NCBI RefSeq assembly: GCF_016765585.1
Contig: NZ_JAESWC010000012.1
Coordinates: 1 to 64,000 of the forward strand
DNA: 64,000 nt
Origin: Clostridium rhizosphaerae
Lineage (GTDB): Bacteria > Bacillota > Clostridia > Clostridiales > Clostridiaceae
Direction: 5' to 3'
Each line of letters begins with the position of its first letter. Position 1 is the stretch's first letter. The position numbers and the translations under genes are program-made. Under the pieces are notes generated by a model, which was not told the DNA's origin, made no database searches, and saw only the letters and a program-made list of their open reading frames with translations. This document shows, piece after piece, positions 17,587 through 27,249 of this stretch.

Positions 17587-18639
17587 TCATTGTTTTAGTG
17601 GAATGCAAGCATTCCACGAACTGGTCATTGTAGCAAAATCGGCTTCCTTGCCATCGTTTGTAGCAACAAAAAGATGGGTCATTTTATCGCCGTCAAACAA
17701 GATAAACGGGCGGTCCATATTGCCCATAGTGCGGATTTTACCATCAGACCATAAAATATCACGGCCAAAAGCAGGATGATTTTCTATTGTCCAGTTTAGA
17801 CCATCCGTAGATGAGGCATATACAGTGCTGCCAATATTTCCGGTATAGGTTCCTTTCCAATCTTTTGCTATCATACCGTAACCGTTAGATGTTTTCCAAA
17901 TAAAAGGATCTTCCAATACACCCTCATTAATATCAAATAAAGCCTTATCCGTTAGGCGTTTGTATGGCCCGCTATAATGTGGCGCCCATGCCACACCAAG
18001 AGCCATAGGGCCATAAATGTCATCGCATTCATAGGGAGGCTTCAAATATGAGCGTGTTTTATATATTAAAAGGCAACTCCCATCTTCATTGATGCATGGA
18101 GCAGGATTAGATGTAAAGAAATTATCAAAACATCCTGATCTTACGTTCAAAAGCGGTTGGTCACTGCGTTTCCACGGGCCAAACACACTTTTGGAAGTAG
18201 TAGCACCAATGCGCTTATTGCTTCGGGCAGCTTGCCATTGATAACTTTCATGTTTTAAATTTCTACCACGGGGGGTTGCCCCGAAGGGGTGGGTTGTACC
18301 CATATAGAACAATACATATTCATCTTTGTATTTGCAAATAACGGGATTATGCACACTACATCCATCCCAATACTCAGGGCCTCGGAAACCGAGCACAACC
18401 TCAGCAAACTTATATGGACCTTCCGGAGTTTTGGACACGGCGCGCACAATTTCGCTTTCCATGCCCCACCCTGGATGAAAAGGCAAGTCCTTAGGCCAGC
18501 GGGATGCGAACATGTGGTAATTACCGTCTTCACCCTTAATCACACTGCCGCACCACACCCAATAGCCTTCCATAAAAAATCCTCCGCCAACTGGTGCTAG
18601 CATAAAATGATTTTCAAAATCCTTTGAATTTCTATTCAT
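17587..18639 (-). CDS. GH43-like five-bladed beta-propeller glycoside hydrolase
   Basis: A 350-aa protein with a GH43/GH117-like beta-propeller pattern: an early GYWVWCGSVIKGEDGNYHMF blade, WDGCSVHNPVICKYKDEYVLFY in the middle, LEDPFIWKTSNGYGMIAKD, and a closing DRPFILFDGD. The acidic residues in these motifs are in the right places for inverting glycosidases of this clan, but I cannot assign a substrate. No signal peptide is present, so it would act on imported oligosaccharides. It is the last gene of the transporter operon (binding protein, two permeases). Base composition is less A+T-rich than the uronate operon next door, in line with the whole 17.6-27.2 kb block. Confidence 0.75.
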   Translation of the reverse strand: MNRNSKDFENHFMLAPVGGGFFMEGYWVWCGSVIKGEDGNYHMFASRWPKDLPFHPGWGMESEIVRAVSKTPEGPYKFAEVVLGFRGPEYWDGCSVHNPVICKYKDEYVLFYMGTTHPFGATPRGRNLKHESYQWQAARSNKRIGATTSKSVFGPWKRSDQPLLNVRSGCFDNFFTSNPAPCINEDGSCLLIYKTRSYLKPPYECDDIYGPMALGVAWAPHYSGPYKRLTDKALFDINEGVLEDPFIWKTSNGYGMIAKDWKGTYTGNIGSTVYASSTDGLNWTIENHPAFGRDILWSDGKIRTMGNMDRPFILFDGDKMTHLFVATNDGKEADFATMTSSWNACIPLKQ

Positions 18640-18684
18640 AGTATAAACCTCCTACAGGTTTACTACAGTTTCTATATTAAGTAT

Positions 18685-19515
18685 TTAGCCTTTAAGGCCG
18701 CTTGTGGCAATACCTTGTATGAAGAACCTCTGAAAAGCCACGTAAATTACAAACACCGGTATAAGTGCAATAACACTTGCTGCCATAATCAAGTTGTATT
18801 CTGCAGAATATTGGCTAATAAACATACGGATACCAAGCTGGATCGTTTTGACGCTTGTAGAGTTAAAATATATCATAGGACCCATAAAATCATTCCATAC
18901 ACCTACAAAGCTGAATATTGTAAGTGTTGCAAGGGCCGGTTTTGATAAAGGCAGAACGATACGTGCATAAATCCCATATTCTGAAAGTCCGTCAATACGC
19001 GCAGCTTCCAAAAGTTCATCCGGAATACTCATATAAAATTGACGTAGTAAAAAAACACCAAACGCTGTAAAGCTTTGTAAAAGAATTATAGACAAGTGCG
19101 TGTCTACAAGATGCATCTTATTCATAATTATATACTGGGGCAGCATATATACCTGCCATGGAATTGCAATGGTAATTATATAGCAGGTAAATAAAGTATT
19201 TCTACCTCTGAATTGGCATTTTGAAAAACCGTAAGCAGCAAAACTTGAAGTTATAAGTTGTATAAACGTAATTATAATCGTAAGTTTTATGCTGTTAAAA
19301 GTAAATAGAGCAAGAGGTATTTTTTGCCATATCTTCACATAATTGCTCCACTGTGCGTTATCAGGTATCCACTTTATAGGAACACTAAATACCTGGGTTT
19401 CTAATTTCAATGATGCCGACAACATCCATACAAGCGGCAAAAGAGTTATAAATGCGATTAATATGAGAAAAATGTATATAACAATTTTCCATACACGGTT
19501 TTGTTTTTCAATCAT
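18685..19515 (-). CDS. Carbohydrate ABC transporter permease (MalG/LplC type)
   Basis: A 276-aa membrane protein with six predicted transmembrane helices, the second permease of a CUT1 importer. The EAA loop that docks the ATPase is visible as EAARIDGLSEYGIYARIVLPL-like sequence near residue 185, and the C-terminus ends FIQGIATSGLKG as usual for MalG-type permeases. GGGAGG lies eight bases before the ATG at 19515, so a 23-codon N-terminal extension is rejected. It starts 13 bases after the first permease gene. No ATPase gene is present here, so a shared MsmX-like ATPase encoded elsewhere is expected. Confidence 0.93.
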   Translation of the reverse strand: MIEKQNRVWKIVIYIFLILIAFITLLPLVWMLSASLKLETQVFSVPIKWIPDNAQWSNYVKIWQKIPLALFTFNSIKLTIIITFIQLITSSFAAYGFSKCQFRGRNTLFTCYIITIAIPWQVYMLPQYIIMNKMHLVDTHLSIILLQSFTAFGVFLLRQFYMSIPDELLEAARIDGLSEYGIYARIVLPLSKPALATLTIFSFVGVWNDFMGPMIYFNSTSVKTIQLGIRMFISQYSAEYNLIMAASVIALIPVFVIYVAFQRFFIQGIATSGLKG

Positions 19516-19528
19516 TACACTTTCCTCC

Positions 19529-20434
19529 CTACTTAAAATTAAGCTTCTTTTCCACTCTAAACTGCACAAGTGTAATGCAGCCAACTATAAGGAATAAAAT
19601 TATTGATGCAGCGCTTGCTGTACCATAGTTCCAGGATACGAACGACTGGTCATATATATAATTAGCCAGCATTTTCGTTGCCGTACCAGGTCCGCCGTCT
19701 GTAAGAACGAATATAAGATCAAATACTTTAAAGCTGTTTATTGTAAGCATCATAAATACAAAGAAATGAGCCGGAGTGAGCATCGGGAATGTAATACTCC
19801 AAAACTGTCTCCATTTTGATGCGCCGTCCATATCGCCAGCTTCATATAATTCGTACGGAATATCCTGCAATGCAGCTAAATATATAATCATAAAGTAGCC
19901 TACATTTTTCCATACACTTACAATAATAACAGCCGGTAAAGCCCATGTTACACTGGCAAACCATCCTGGAGGGTTTTGAACCCCTATTAGGTGCAGAAAA
20001 GCATTTATAGGACCTGATTCTTTCATAAACATTGCGTTCCATACCGCACCTACTGCCACTATCGAAGCAACGTAAGGAAAAAATACAGCACTACGGAAGA
20101 AGTTAACACCGCGTATTTTTTTATTTAGTAATACCGCTAAACCAAGTGCACCAGCCATACTAAGCAAAACTGAAAAAACCGTGTAAATGCCAGTATGTCT
20201 CAGCGCCTCCCAGAATATACGGTCTTTAAAAATTGCAGTAAAGTTTAAAAAACCTGTAAACTGAATGGCATTAAATCCGTCCCATTTGGCAAAACTAAGT
20301 ACAAATGAAAATACCACAGGGATCATAATGAACAAACAAAAGCCAATAAAATTTGGCAAAATAAACGACATGCCAATGAGTGTATTCCTAGTATTAAGCG
20401 ACAAACCTTTTTTGGTAGATTTGGCCGTTTGCAT
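19529..20434 (-). CDS. Carbohydrate ABC transporter permease (MalF/LplB type)
   Basis: A 301-aa inner-membrane permease with six predicted helices, the partner of the MalG-type protein downstream. Its EAA loop reads EAGDMDGASKWRQFWSITFP near residue 200, and the N-terminal helix begins IGMSFILPNFIGF. AGGAGG seven bases upstream marks the ATG at 20434. The frame's earlier ATG would add 20 unlikely residues. The gene follows the substrate-binding lipoprotein and precedes the second permease, the standard CUT1 order. The substrate is likely an oligosaccharide from the lyase encoded divergently. Confidence 0.93.
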   Translation of the reverse strand: MQTAKSTKKGLSLNTRNTLIGMSFILPNFIGFCLFIMIPVVFSFVLSFAKWDGFNAIQFTGFLNFTAIFKDRIFWEALRHTGIYTVFSVLLSMAGALGLAVLLNKKIRGVNFFRSAVFFPYVASIVAVGAVWNAMFMKESGPINAFLHLIGVQNPPGWFASVTWALPAVIIVSVWKNVGYFMIIYLAALQDIPYELYEAGDMDGASKWRQFWSITFPMLTPAHFFVFMMLTINSFKVFDLIFVLTDGGPGTATKMLANYIYDQSFVSWNYGTASAASIILFLIVGCITLVQFRVEKKLNFK

Positions 20435-20529
20435 GTAAGTACCTCCTTTGAGTAACAACTTATGCTTTTTATAAAATTCGGACAAACTTAGCAAGCTAAG
20501 TCTGCCCGAAACTAGATAGGGCTATTTTA

Positions 20530-21825
20530 TTATTTTCCCTGCAATTGCTTGCCGCGAGTTCCCATTTCTCCAAGAACATCATCAACTTTCTTTTGTCCAA
20601 GCATTATAAGTGAATGTTCTTCGTCAAGCATTTTGTTAACTTCAGCTACATGGTCTGCTATTGGACGGTCTGGGGTGATCTTTTTAACAGCAAGGGCGTC
20701 ACCTAGACCTTGAGGCATACCACTCATATTAACGATAGATTTAAGCGTATCTGCATTAGCGCGGCCAGGAATAGCGCCGGCATCAGCATAGATCTTTGCG
20801 CCTTCATCGCTTGTAGCGAATTTTACAAATTCCCACGCAGCAGCCTGCTTTTTAGATGCTTTATTTATAGAAAGAGGAGTTGCAGCACCAACTGTATAGC
20901 CGGCAGGTACGTCCTTACCATGAGGTAGTGTTGCTACGCCCCAGTTTACTTTACTTTCACCGCTTTTTATTTTTGAAGCGATAGTTGTCATAAACCAGGT
21001 GCCCATAGGCAACATGCCCACTTTTCCTGTAAGGAAAGGACTTGAGTAATGAATCTGTCCTGTTTTAAGTGTTCCATAATCCATGATTGACTTGTCAGTA
21101 TTTTGCATACGTAAAGCCATTTCATAATACGGCTTAAAAAAGCTGTAATCGGTGTCAAGAATAGTGTGTTTGCCATCCTGTACGCCCCAGTTTTGTACAC
21201 AGGCATTCCAGGTGTGAAGCAATGCACCATACTTTTTATCAGCTCCTTGACCAGAAGTAATTTTCTTAGCAGTAGCTTCAAAATCATCCCATGTCATATC
21301 GTTTGTTGGATAAGGAACTTTTGCGGCATCAAAAATATCTTTATTGTAATACAATACATAGTAATCGGTACGTGCAGGCAAACCTACTATCTCTCCTTTT
21401 GGCATTTTAAAGTTTTCTGCAAGGCCGTTATATGCTTTAAGATCAACTTTATCCTTTGTAATGTATGGAGTTAAATCGGCAAGCTGTCCTTTGTCATAAA
21501 GTCCTTTGGTTGTATCCGCATCTTTTATCCAGAATGCGTCAAGATCGCTTCCGCCATTAAGCATGATATTAAGTTTCTGGGTATAATCGGCGCTTTGAAT
21601 ATCCATAAGATCAACCTTAATATTTGGATGAGCTTTCGTAAATGCATCGACTACATTTTTAACTGATGGATTTGCACTTAAGTCCCATGTGGAAACTTTG
21701 ATGGTTACGTTTTCAGAAGATGCAGATGAATTACCTGCTCCTTGAGTGGATGATGAAGTTTTGCCACAGGCAACAACTGTTGATGCCATCATCACAGAAA
21801 GCGTTAATGCTATTAGTTTTTTCAT
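20530..21825 (-). CDS. Sugar ABC transporter substrate-binding lipoprotein
   Basis: A 431-aa family 1 solute-binding protein. The signal peptide (residues 1-19) ends in a STVVAC lipobox with C20 as the lipidated cysteine, and a Ser-rich linker follows. The body shows typical MalE-like segments: IKVSTWD at the start, GKVGMLPMGTWF, and the conserved INKASKKQAAAWEFVKF near residue 320. GGGGG precedes the ATG. It is the first gene of the minus-strand transporter operon and faces the sensor kinase across 270 bp, so both are probably controlled from the same gap. The mature protein would bind oligosaccharides produced by extracellular cleavage. Confidence 0.93.
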   Translation of the reverse strand: MKKLIALTLSVMMASTVVACGKTSSSTQGAGNSSASSENVTIKVSTWDLSANPSVKNVVDAFTKAHPNIKVDLMDIQSADYTQKLNIMLNGGSDLDAFWIKDADTTKGLYDKGQLADLTPYITKDKVDLKAYNGLAENFKMPKGEIVGLPARTDYYVLYYNKDIFDAAKVPYPTNDMTWDDFEATAKKITSGQGADKKYGALLHTWNACVQNWGVQDGKHTILDTDYSFFKPYYEMALRMQNTDKSIMDYGTLKTGQIHYSSPFLTGKVGMLPMGTWFMTTIASKIKSGESKVNWGVATLPHGKDVPAGYTVGAATPLSINKASKKQAAAWEFVKFATSDEGAKIYADAGAIPGRANADTLKSIVNMSGMPQGLGDALAVKKITPDRPIADHVAEVNKMLDEEHSLIMLGQKKVDDVLGEMGTRGKQLQGK

Positions 21826-22017
21826 AAGTCAATTTCCCCCTTTAAATTTAAGAGAAGAACTTGTTTCCTCCCTTATTATGATTTAATTCTATAATATCGA
21901 TGATTTTAAGAAAATGTAAAATCTCAATTTTATGTAATACTTTTCAACTATATCTTAGCCATGAAATAATACTATTTTAATAAATATTACTTTTTAAATC
22001 AGTCTTATAGGATGCAT

Positions 22018-22039
22018 TGATAAAAGTGAGCTTTTATCA
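22018..22039. promoter_or_regulatory. Perfect inverted repeat, candidate operator
   Basis: TGATAAAAG (22018-22026), loop TGAG, then CTTTTATCA (22031-22039). It sits about 57 bases before the sensor kinase ATG in the divergent region between transporter and two-component genes. It could be a binding site for the YesN-type regulator. This is an inference from position and symmetry. Confidence 0.4.
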
Positions 22040-22095
22040 TATAATTTTTATATGTATTTTATTATATAAATAACTAATAACTATAGAGGTTAATT

Positions 22096-23838
22096 ATGAA
22101 TTTGCACAGCACTAAATTTAAAATTATTGCTAATACTATTTTGTGTGTCCTACTAGTCGGTGTTATCAGCAATTGGCTGCTGTACAACTATTTTAACAAT
22201 ATAATTATTGAAAAAGCAAAAAAAATGGACCAGCTTAACCTGGACACTGTTAATAATCAAATACGTCAGCACATTTCGGATGTGTTTAATCTTGGCATGC
22301 TGTGTGCAAACGATGACAGCATTTCATATGCCTCTAAATATACAAGCATTGAAACAATACCATCAAAGGAAGCCGCACTGCGGGCTCAGGAAAAGCTTAC
22401 ATTATATTTACGGTCCAGCGCAGCGGAACGCTATGCCGCCAAAATTGCGGTTTTTAATAACAGCGGACTATTGCTGCAGTCAAGCACCCATTATTCTGGC
22501 ACATTGTCGGATTTCAATTTAATCACTACTTCCTCTGCATTTATAAGTTTTACAAATGCTTCAAACAATCAGCCATTTATCATATGCTTGTCACAGTCTA
22601 TTGTGCACCCAAATCAGCAGGCTCTTGTCTTCATTTCCAATGTCAGTGGTCCGGGCGCAAAAAAGAACAATGCCTATATTTATGCTGAATTTGATATAGA
22701 AATTTTAAAAGATGTGCTCGAACCGTTCAGTGATTTGCAAAATATATTTATATCATCAGCAAGCGGTAAAAATATATTAACCTTCGGCAATCATCCTATC
22801 CCTTTTGACGCAGACCTTTCAAAAGTGAAGAATGGTGATCATATACTTTATAATGGACAAAATTACTTAATAAATTTGGTCCCCTTTGAAGATGCAGATT
22901 TGGTTTTATGTACTTATTCGAACATCACAGCATTATCCCGCACAGACGGAAATATGCTATATACTGTTATAGTTGTGGTTATCACATGCATTTTGATTTC
23001 TATAGCTATTGCCATAATTCTATCAAACTATATCACAAGACCTATTAATCGCTTGATTTTCCGCATTCGCCGTATTTCAAACAATGACTTTTCATATGAC
23101 CCATCAATCGAGCAGTCGCAGGATGAGATAGGGCAAATAGGCAGGGTGGTAAACAAAATGGCAATGAACATAGATCAGCTTATCAGCGAAACCAAAAGCA
23201 TGTATGAGAAGCAGAAAAACATTGAAATATCGCTTCTGCAAAGCCAGGTTAACCCTCACTTTTTATACAACACTCTTGATTCACTGTACTGGATGGCCAT
23301 CATACAAAAAAATACCGGTGTCGCAAATATGACCCGAAGTCTTGTTAATCTTTTGAGAAATATTGCTAAGGGTACCCAGGATAAAATAACATTAGGCGAA
23401 GAAATACAGCTTCTTGAAGACTATATTGCAATTCAGTCTGTCAGATATGTTGAAGTCTTTGAATTTTTAAATGAAGTTCCTGAAGCTTTGCTTGAAAATA
23501 AAATTATAAAGCTCACACTGCAGCCATTGGTAGAAAATGCTATTTTTCACGGCATTGAACCTACCGGAAAGTACGGTATAATTAAGTTGAAGGCCAGGGA
23601 GGAAGATGGTGATGTCCTCATAACAGTTGAAGACAATGGATCCGGCATGACTCAGGAGCAATGCGACTCATTGCTGACAGATACATCTTCGAAGAATAAT
23701 AGCTCCCTTAACGGCATAGGTGTGTCTAATGTCCATACTCGTTTGCAGCTCACCTATGGTAATGGCTACGGCCTTTCAGTAGTAAGTGAAAAAGATAAAT
23801 ATACATGCGTAACGGTGCGTATACCTAAAGAGGTGTAA
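22096..23838 (+). CDS. Sensor histidine kinase, YesM type
   Basis: A 580-aa membrane kinase. A first transmembrane helix (about 10-30), an extracytoplasmic sensor domain (31-287), a second helix (288-310) and a HAMP domain (about 311-365) are followed by a His_kinase module. H388 lies in SQVNPHFLYNTLD, the N-box reads PLVENAIFHGIEP, and the G-box DNGSGM follows. This LytS/YesM class senses extracellular sugars in Firmicutes. The response regulator begins two bases after its stop. AGAGG precedes the ATG. Divergent from the sugar importer and upstream of a heparinase II/III lyase, it probably detects the polymer or its fragments and switches on the block. Confidence 0.94.
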   Translation: MNLHSTKFKIIANTILCVLLVGVISNWLLYNYFNNIIIEKAKKMDQLNLDTVNNQIRQHISDVFNLGMLCANDDSISYASKYTSIETIPSKEAALRAQEKLTLYLRSSAAERYAAKIAVFNNSGLLLQSSTHYSGTLSDFNLITTSSAFISFTNASNNQPFIICLSQSIVHPNQQALVFISNVSGPGAKKNNAYIYAEFDIEILKDVLEPFSDLQNIFISSASGKNILTFGNHPIPFDADLSKVKNGDHILYNGQNYLINLVPFEDADLVLCTYSNITALSRTDGNMLYTVIVVVITCILISIAIAIILSNYITRPINRLIFRIRRISNNDFSYDPSIEQSQDEIGQIGRVVNKMAMNIDQLISETKSMYEKQKNIEISLLQSQVNPHFLYNTLDSLYWMAIIQKNTGVANMTRSLVNLLRNIAKGTQDKITLGEEIQLLEDYIAIQSVRYVEVFEFLNEVPEALLENKIIKLTLQPLVENAIFHGIEPTGKYGIIKLKAREEDGDVLITVEDNGSGMTQEQCDSLLTDTSSKNNSSLNGIGVSNVHTRLQLTYGNGYGLSVVSEKDKYTCVTVRIPKEV

Positions 23839-23840
23839 AT

Positions 23841-25481
23841 ATGTATCAAATACTTATGGTTGATGATGAATCTATTATTTTGTCAGGAATCAAATTTTTA
23901 ATTGACTGGGAGGAAAACAACTGCGTTATAGCGGGTACTGCGAGGAACGGCCAGGAAGCTCTGGAAAAAATAAACTCGCTTTCTCCCGATATTGTATTTT
24001 GCGATATTAAAATGCCTGTTATTAACGGTATAGAGCTGTTGAAGCAGGTTTCTAAGCAAAGGCCGGATATTGTTTTTGTCATGCTCACAAATCTTGAAGA
24101 TTTTGAACTTGCAAGGGATGCCTTGCGCCTTCATGCAATCGATTACCTCTTAAAAAGTCAATTAGAGCCCGAAACTCTAAAAAATACTCTTATAAATGCA
24201 TGTAATGAGTGTGACAAACGCACAAAGCTAGCGCAGGTTGACATGGTTGAAAGCTTTTTGAAAACCAACCGAAGCCAATTGCTTAAAGACACATTTATGC
24301 GTATACTTCAAGCATCACAAAGTGATAATGCGTCTTCCGACATTGCACAAATACTTGAGGATAATGGAGTACGAAATGGGTTTGGTGCGATTCAAATTCC
24401 ATTTGATTTTTCTGCCGTATCCCAATATGAAACATTCTCTGATGATGAACGGTCAAGGTTATTTGCATGGCAAACTGAAGTCGCTCAGAAGGTTGTAAAA
24501 AACTTTTTCGAACACAGCATAATAATTTCTCCCAACAAGTCCTGTACAAGTCTTCTGGTTTTCTGCTGGGATATGCGGTTAGACGAATGGACGGAGAAAT
24601 TGCCAATTTTCACAACCCGCTTAATGAGTGCAAGTACGAATATCACACAGGTTAAACCTATTGTACTCGCAACAGATTATTTTTCCAGCGTTTCAAAGTG
24701 GCCCGAATGTCAAAGCCAGCTTTTTAAGCTAATGGACCATTATTATTTAACCGATTGCCCTGAAGCAAATGCATCAGATATCCCGAATACAGAATACCGT
24801 AATCTTGGTTTATCCGGCATTGCAGGGCGTCTTGCTGCAGAGATACGTACAAAAAATATCCCAGGCTGCAGCTATATATTGCAGAAAGCGATGAATAATG
24901 TGCGCAAATTTCCGCATCAGCAAAGCCAGGCTATATGGCTTTGCAATGATTTATACAACGCTGCCTCAGATGCAATTAAGACTATTGCATCATATACAGA
25001 AATAAACTCTCCGTTTTTTTACTCTTCATACAGTCATCGGGCAATTGACCATTTGACAACGCGGTCTCAGGTATTGCTATGGCTTGAGGTTTTACAAAAC
25101 AATATCACAGCTATTTTAGAACAATTTTCAAGCGGCAAGTCGGAACTGATTGAAAAAGCACGGCAATATGTACGGGATAATGTTGACAAGCGTATTATGC
25201 TACAGGACGTTGCTGATTATATTTGTATATCACCCGGATACCTTTCTGCATTGTTCAAAAAGCAATACAATCAGAATTTTGTTGAATATGTAAGTTCAAC
25301 TAAAATAGAACGTGCTTGTCAGCTAATTAAGGAAGATAAACTCATGATTTATGAAATATCAAACACGCTTGGCTTTGAAAATGCTTATTATTTTACAAAA
25401 GTATTTAAACGCCAAAAAGGCATGACCCCAACAGAATATCAACACAAGATGAAAGGTGGCTTCACAGACAATGTGGAATAA
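23841..25481 (+). CDS. Response regulator, AraC-type output (YesN-like)
   Basis: A 546-aa transcription factor. The receiver domain (1-120) has the acidic pair D8/D9, phosphoacceptor D55 in DIVFCDIKMP, and the conserved lysine in YLLKSQ. A long central region (about 130-430) of unknown role follows. The C-terminal AraC helix-turn-helix pair (about 440-540) includes ISPGYLSALFKKQYNQNF and NAYYFTKVFKRQKGMTPTEY. AGAGGTG precedes the ATG, and the sensor kinase stop lies two bases upstream. Its stop codon overlaps the start region of the heparinase gene. It should activate the divergent transporter and/or the lyase. Confidence 0.94.
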   Translation: MYQILMVDDESIILSGIKFLIDWEENNCVIAGTARNGQEALEKINSLSPDIVFCDIKMPVINGIELLKQVSKQRPDIVFVMLTNLEDFELARDALRLHAIDYLLKSQLEPETLKNTLINACNECDKRTKLAQVDMVESFLKTNRSQLLKDTFMRILQASQSDNASSDIAQILEDNGVRNGFGAIQIPFDFSAVSQYETFSDDERSRLFAWQTEVAQKVVKNFFEHSIIISPNKSCTSLLVFCWDMRLDEWTEKLPIFTTRLMSASTNITQVKPIVLATDYFSSVSKWPECQSQLFKLMDHYYLTDCPEANASDIPNTEYRNLGLSGIAGRLAAEIRTKNIPGCSYILQKAMNNVRKFPHQQSQAIWLCNDLYNAASDAIKTIASYTEINSPFFYSSYSHRAIDHLTTRSQVLLWLEVLQNNITAILEQFSSGKSELIEKARQYVRDNVDKRIMLQDVADYICISPGYLSALFKKQYNQNFVEYVSSTKIERACQLIKEDKLMIYEISNTLGFENAYYFTKVFKRQKGMTPTEYQHKMKGGFTDNVE

Positions 25482-27249
25482 ACAGCAAATACTCGCGGCA
25501 CTTAAAACTCAAAGTCAGCCGCTGCTTCAAACAGAGCTTTTAGAGTTTAGTAAAAAAAGCCATAGCCAGTTTACACTTAAGCAACTGTCAGCAGTAGAAA
25601 AACAGGCAAAAATTTATTTATCCCTGCCAATACCTGAACTTACCTATTCAAAATTCCGCTTATACTGGGATACCGGAGACCGGGAGTCGTATGAATCTTT
25701 GTATTTTGAGAGGCGTGGACGGCTATTTGTATTTTCTGCTTTAACATGGCTTAACCCGCAAAATGAGGAATACAAAAACGCTCTTAATGAAATAATATGG
25801 GCGATTTGCTCAGAACCCTTCTGGGCTATGCCTGCACATTTTTTAGGAGCAGATGACAAGGCTTTGCCGTTTGAGGAATATCCTACACAGCTGGATCTAT
25901 TTGCATGTGAAACGGCATTTGCATTAGCTGAGACACTTGAACTTAATGGGCAGCTTTTACCTGAAATGGTGATTAAACTGGTAAAGCTTCAAATAGAGAA
26001 CCGTATTTTAAATCCATTTTTACAAACCGATCATAAATATCGCTTTGAAAATATGAAAAACAACTGGAGCAGTGTTTGCGCCAGCGCCATCGGCGGAACC
26101 GCACTGTATCTTGTTGATGATACTGATACTCTTGCAGAGCTTTTGCATCGATGCTTTTTATGTGAAGAAGTGTATCTTTCATCCTTTGGAAATGATGGAA
26201 TCTGCACCGAAGGAGTTGATTACTGGACCTACGGATTTGGATTTTTCGTATGCTTTGCAGACCTTCTTAATAAACGCACCAACGGATCACTCAATTATTT
26301 TAAGGAGCATAAGGTTCAGTCCATTGCGCGCTCTCAACAGCTTTTTTATATAAGCGGCAAATCCACCATCAGTTTTTCTGATGGCAGCGAGGACAGCCAT
26401 TACCGTATTGGCTTATCCTTTTATTTGCAAAAGCACATTGATGATGTCATATTGCCTCCGCAGAATTTTGCTGCTCCTATACTTGAGGATAAATGCTATC
26501 GCTTCTGCCTTGCTTTGCGCGATCTTTTATGGGAAGGCCAGCCGCTTACAACCTTAAACGAAAATTTTTCGGCATGGCTTAGCAATGCCCAGTGGTTTTT
26601 ATCCAAAAAAAGCTCGATTACACTGGCAGCTAAAGCCGGCAATAATGGAGAAAGCCACAATCATAATGACTGCGGGTCCTTTATACTTTATAAAAATGGT
26701 GTCCAAGTTCTATGTGACCTTGGTGCCGGACTATACGACGCTGAGTATTTCAGCCCAAGGCGGTATGATATCTTTGTAAACCGCTCTTTCAGCCACAATA
26801 TACCATTAATCGAAGGCGGTGAACAGCAGCCCGGATCAGAACATAACGCCGAAGTTTTGCTCAGAGAGTTTGGAGACACTAAAAATGTGTTTTCCTGCGA
26901 GCTTAAAAGCTGTTACGAAAATGAAAATCTTATAAGCTTCAAGCGTACACTAATCCATGAAATAAATACTGATAAGGTTGTTGTAAATGATATATTTTCA
27001 TTCAACCGACCTGGTAATATTACAGAAGTTTTCTGCTCCCGGGAGCCTATTGCCTTACAGGACGATTGTGCTATCATAAAGCGCGGCGATGAGAAGGTTG
27101 TTTTGAATTATGACAGCAGCCTATTTCATGCAAATGTCATACAGCAGGAATATATTGATCATTATGCCCAAAAGCAGTCGGCATGGCTTCTGCGCCTTGA
27201 AACTCGCAGCCCTCAAGCAAACAATTGCTGCTCGATTGAAATTGAATAG
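25471..27249 (+). CDS. Heparinase II/III family polysaccharide lyase
   Basis: A 592-aa lyase-family protein. The N-terminal (alpha/alpha) toroid (about 40-350) includes NNWSSVCASAIGG and EGVDYWTYGFGFF, where the catalytic Asn/Tyr usually lie. The C-terminal Heparinase_II_III beta domain starts near residue 375 with GNNGESHNHNDCGSFILY, a family hallmark carrying the catalytic and metal-binding histidines. Such enzymes cleave uronic-acid linkages by beta-elimination. No signal peptide is visible, so it may act on imported oligosaccharides. The ATG at 25471 overlaps the regulator gene; an upstream GTG (25456) is the alternative start. Product double bonds would feed GH88. The exact polymer is unknown. 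Confidence 0.88.
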   Translation: MWNKQQILAALKTQSQPLLQTELLEFSKKSHSQFTLKQLSAVEKQAKIYLSLPIPELTYSKFRLYWDTGDRESYESLYFERRGRLFVFSALTWLNPQNEEYKNALNEIIWAICSEPFWAMPAHFLGADDKALPFEEYPTQLDLFACETAFALAETLELNGQLLPEMVIKLVKLQIENRILNPFLQTDHKYRFENMKNNWSSVCASAIGGTALYLVDDTDTLAELLHRCFLCEEVYLSSFGNDGICTEGVDYWTYGFGFFVCFADLLNKRTNGSLNYFKEHKVQSIARSQQLFYISGKSTISFSDGSEDSHYRIGLSFYLQKHIDDVILPPQNFAAPILEDKCYRFCLALRDLLWEGQPLTTLNENFSAWLSNAQWFLSKKSSITLAAKAGNNGESHNHNDCGSFILYKNGVQVLCDLGAGLYDAEYFSPRRYDIFVNRSFSHNIPLIEGGEQQPGSEHNAEVLLREFGDTKNVFSCELKSCYENENLISFKRTLIHEINTDKVVVNDIFSFNRPGNITEVFCSREPIALQDDCAIIKRGDEKVVLNYDSSLFHANVIQQEYIDHYAQKQSAWLLRLETRSPQANNCCSIEIE

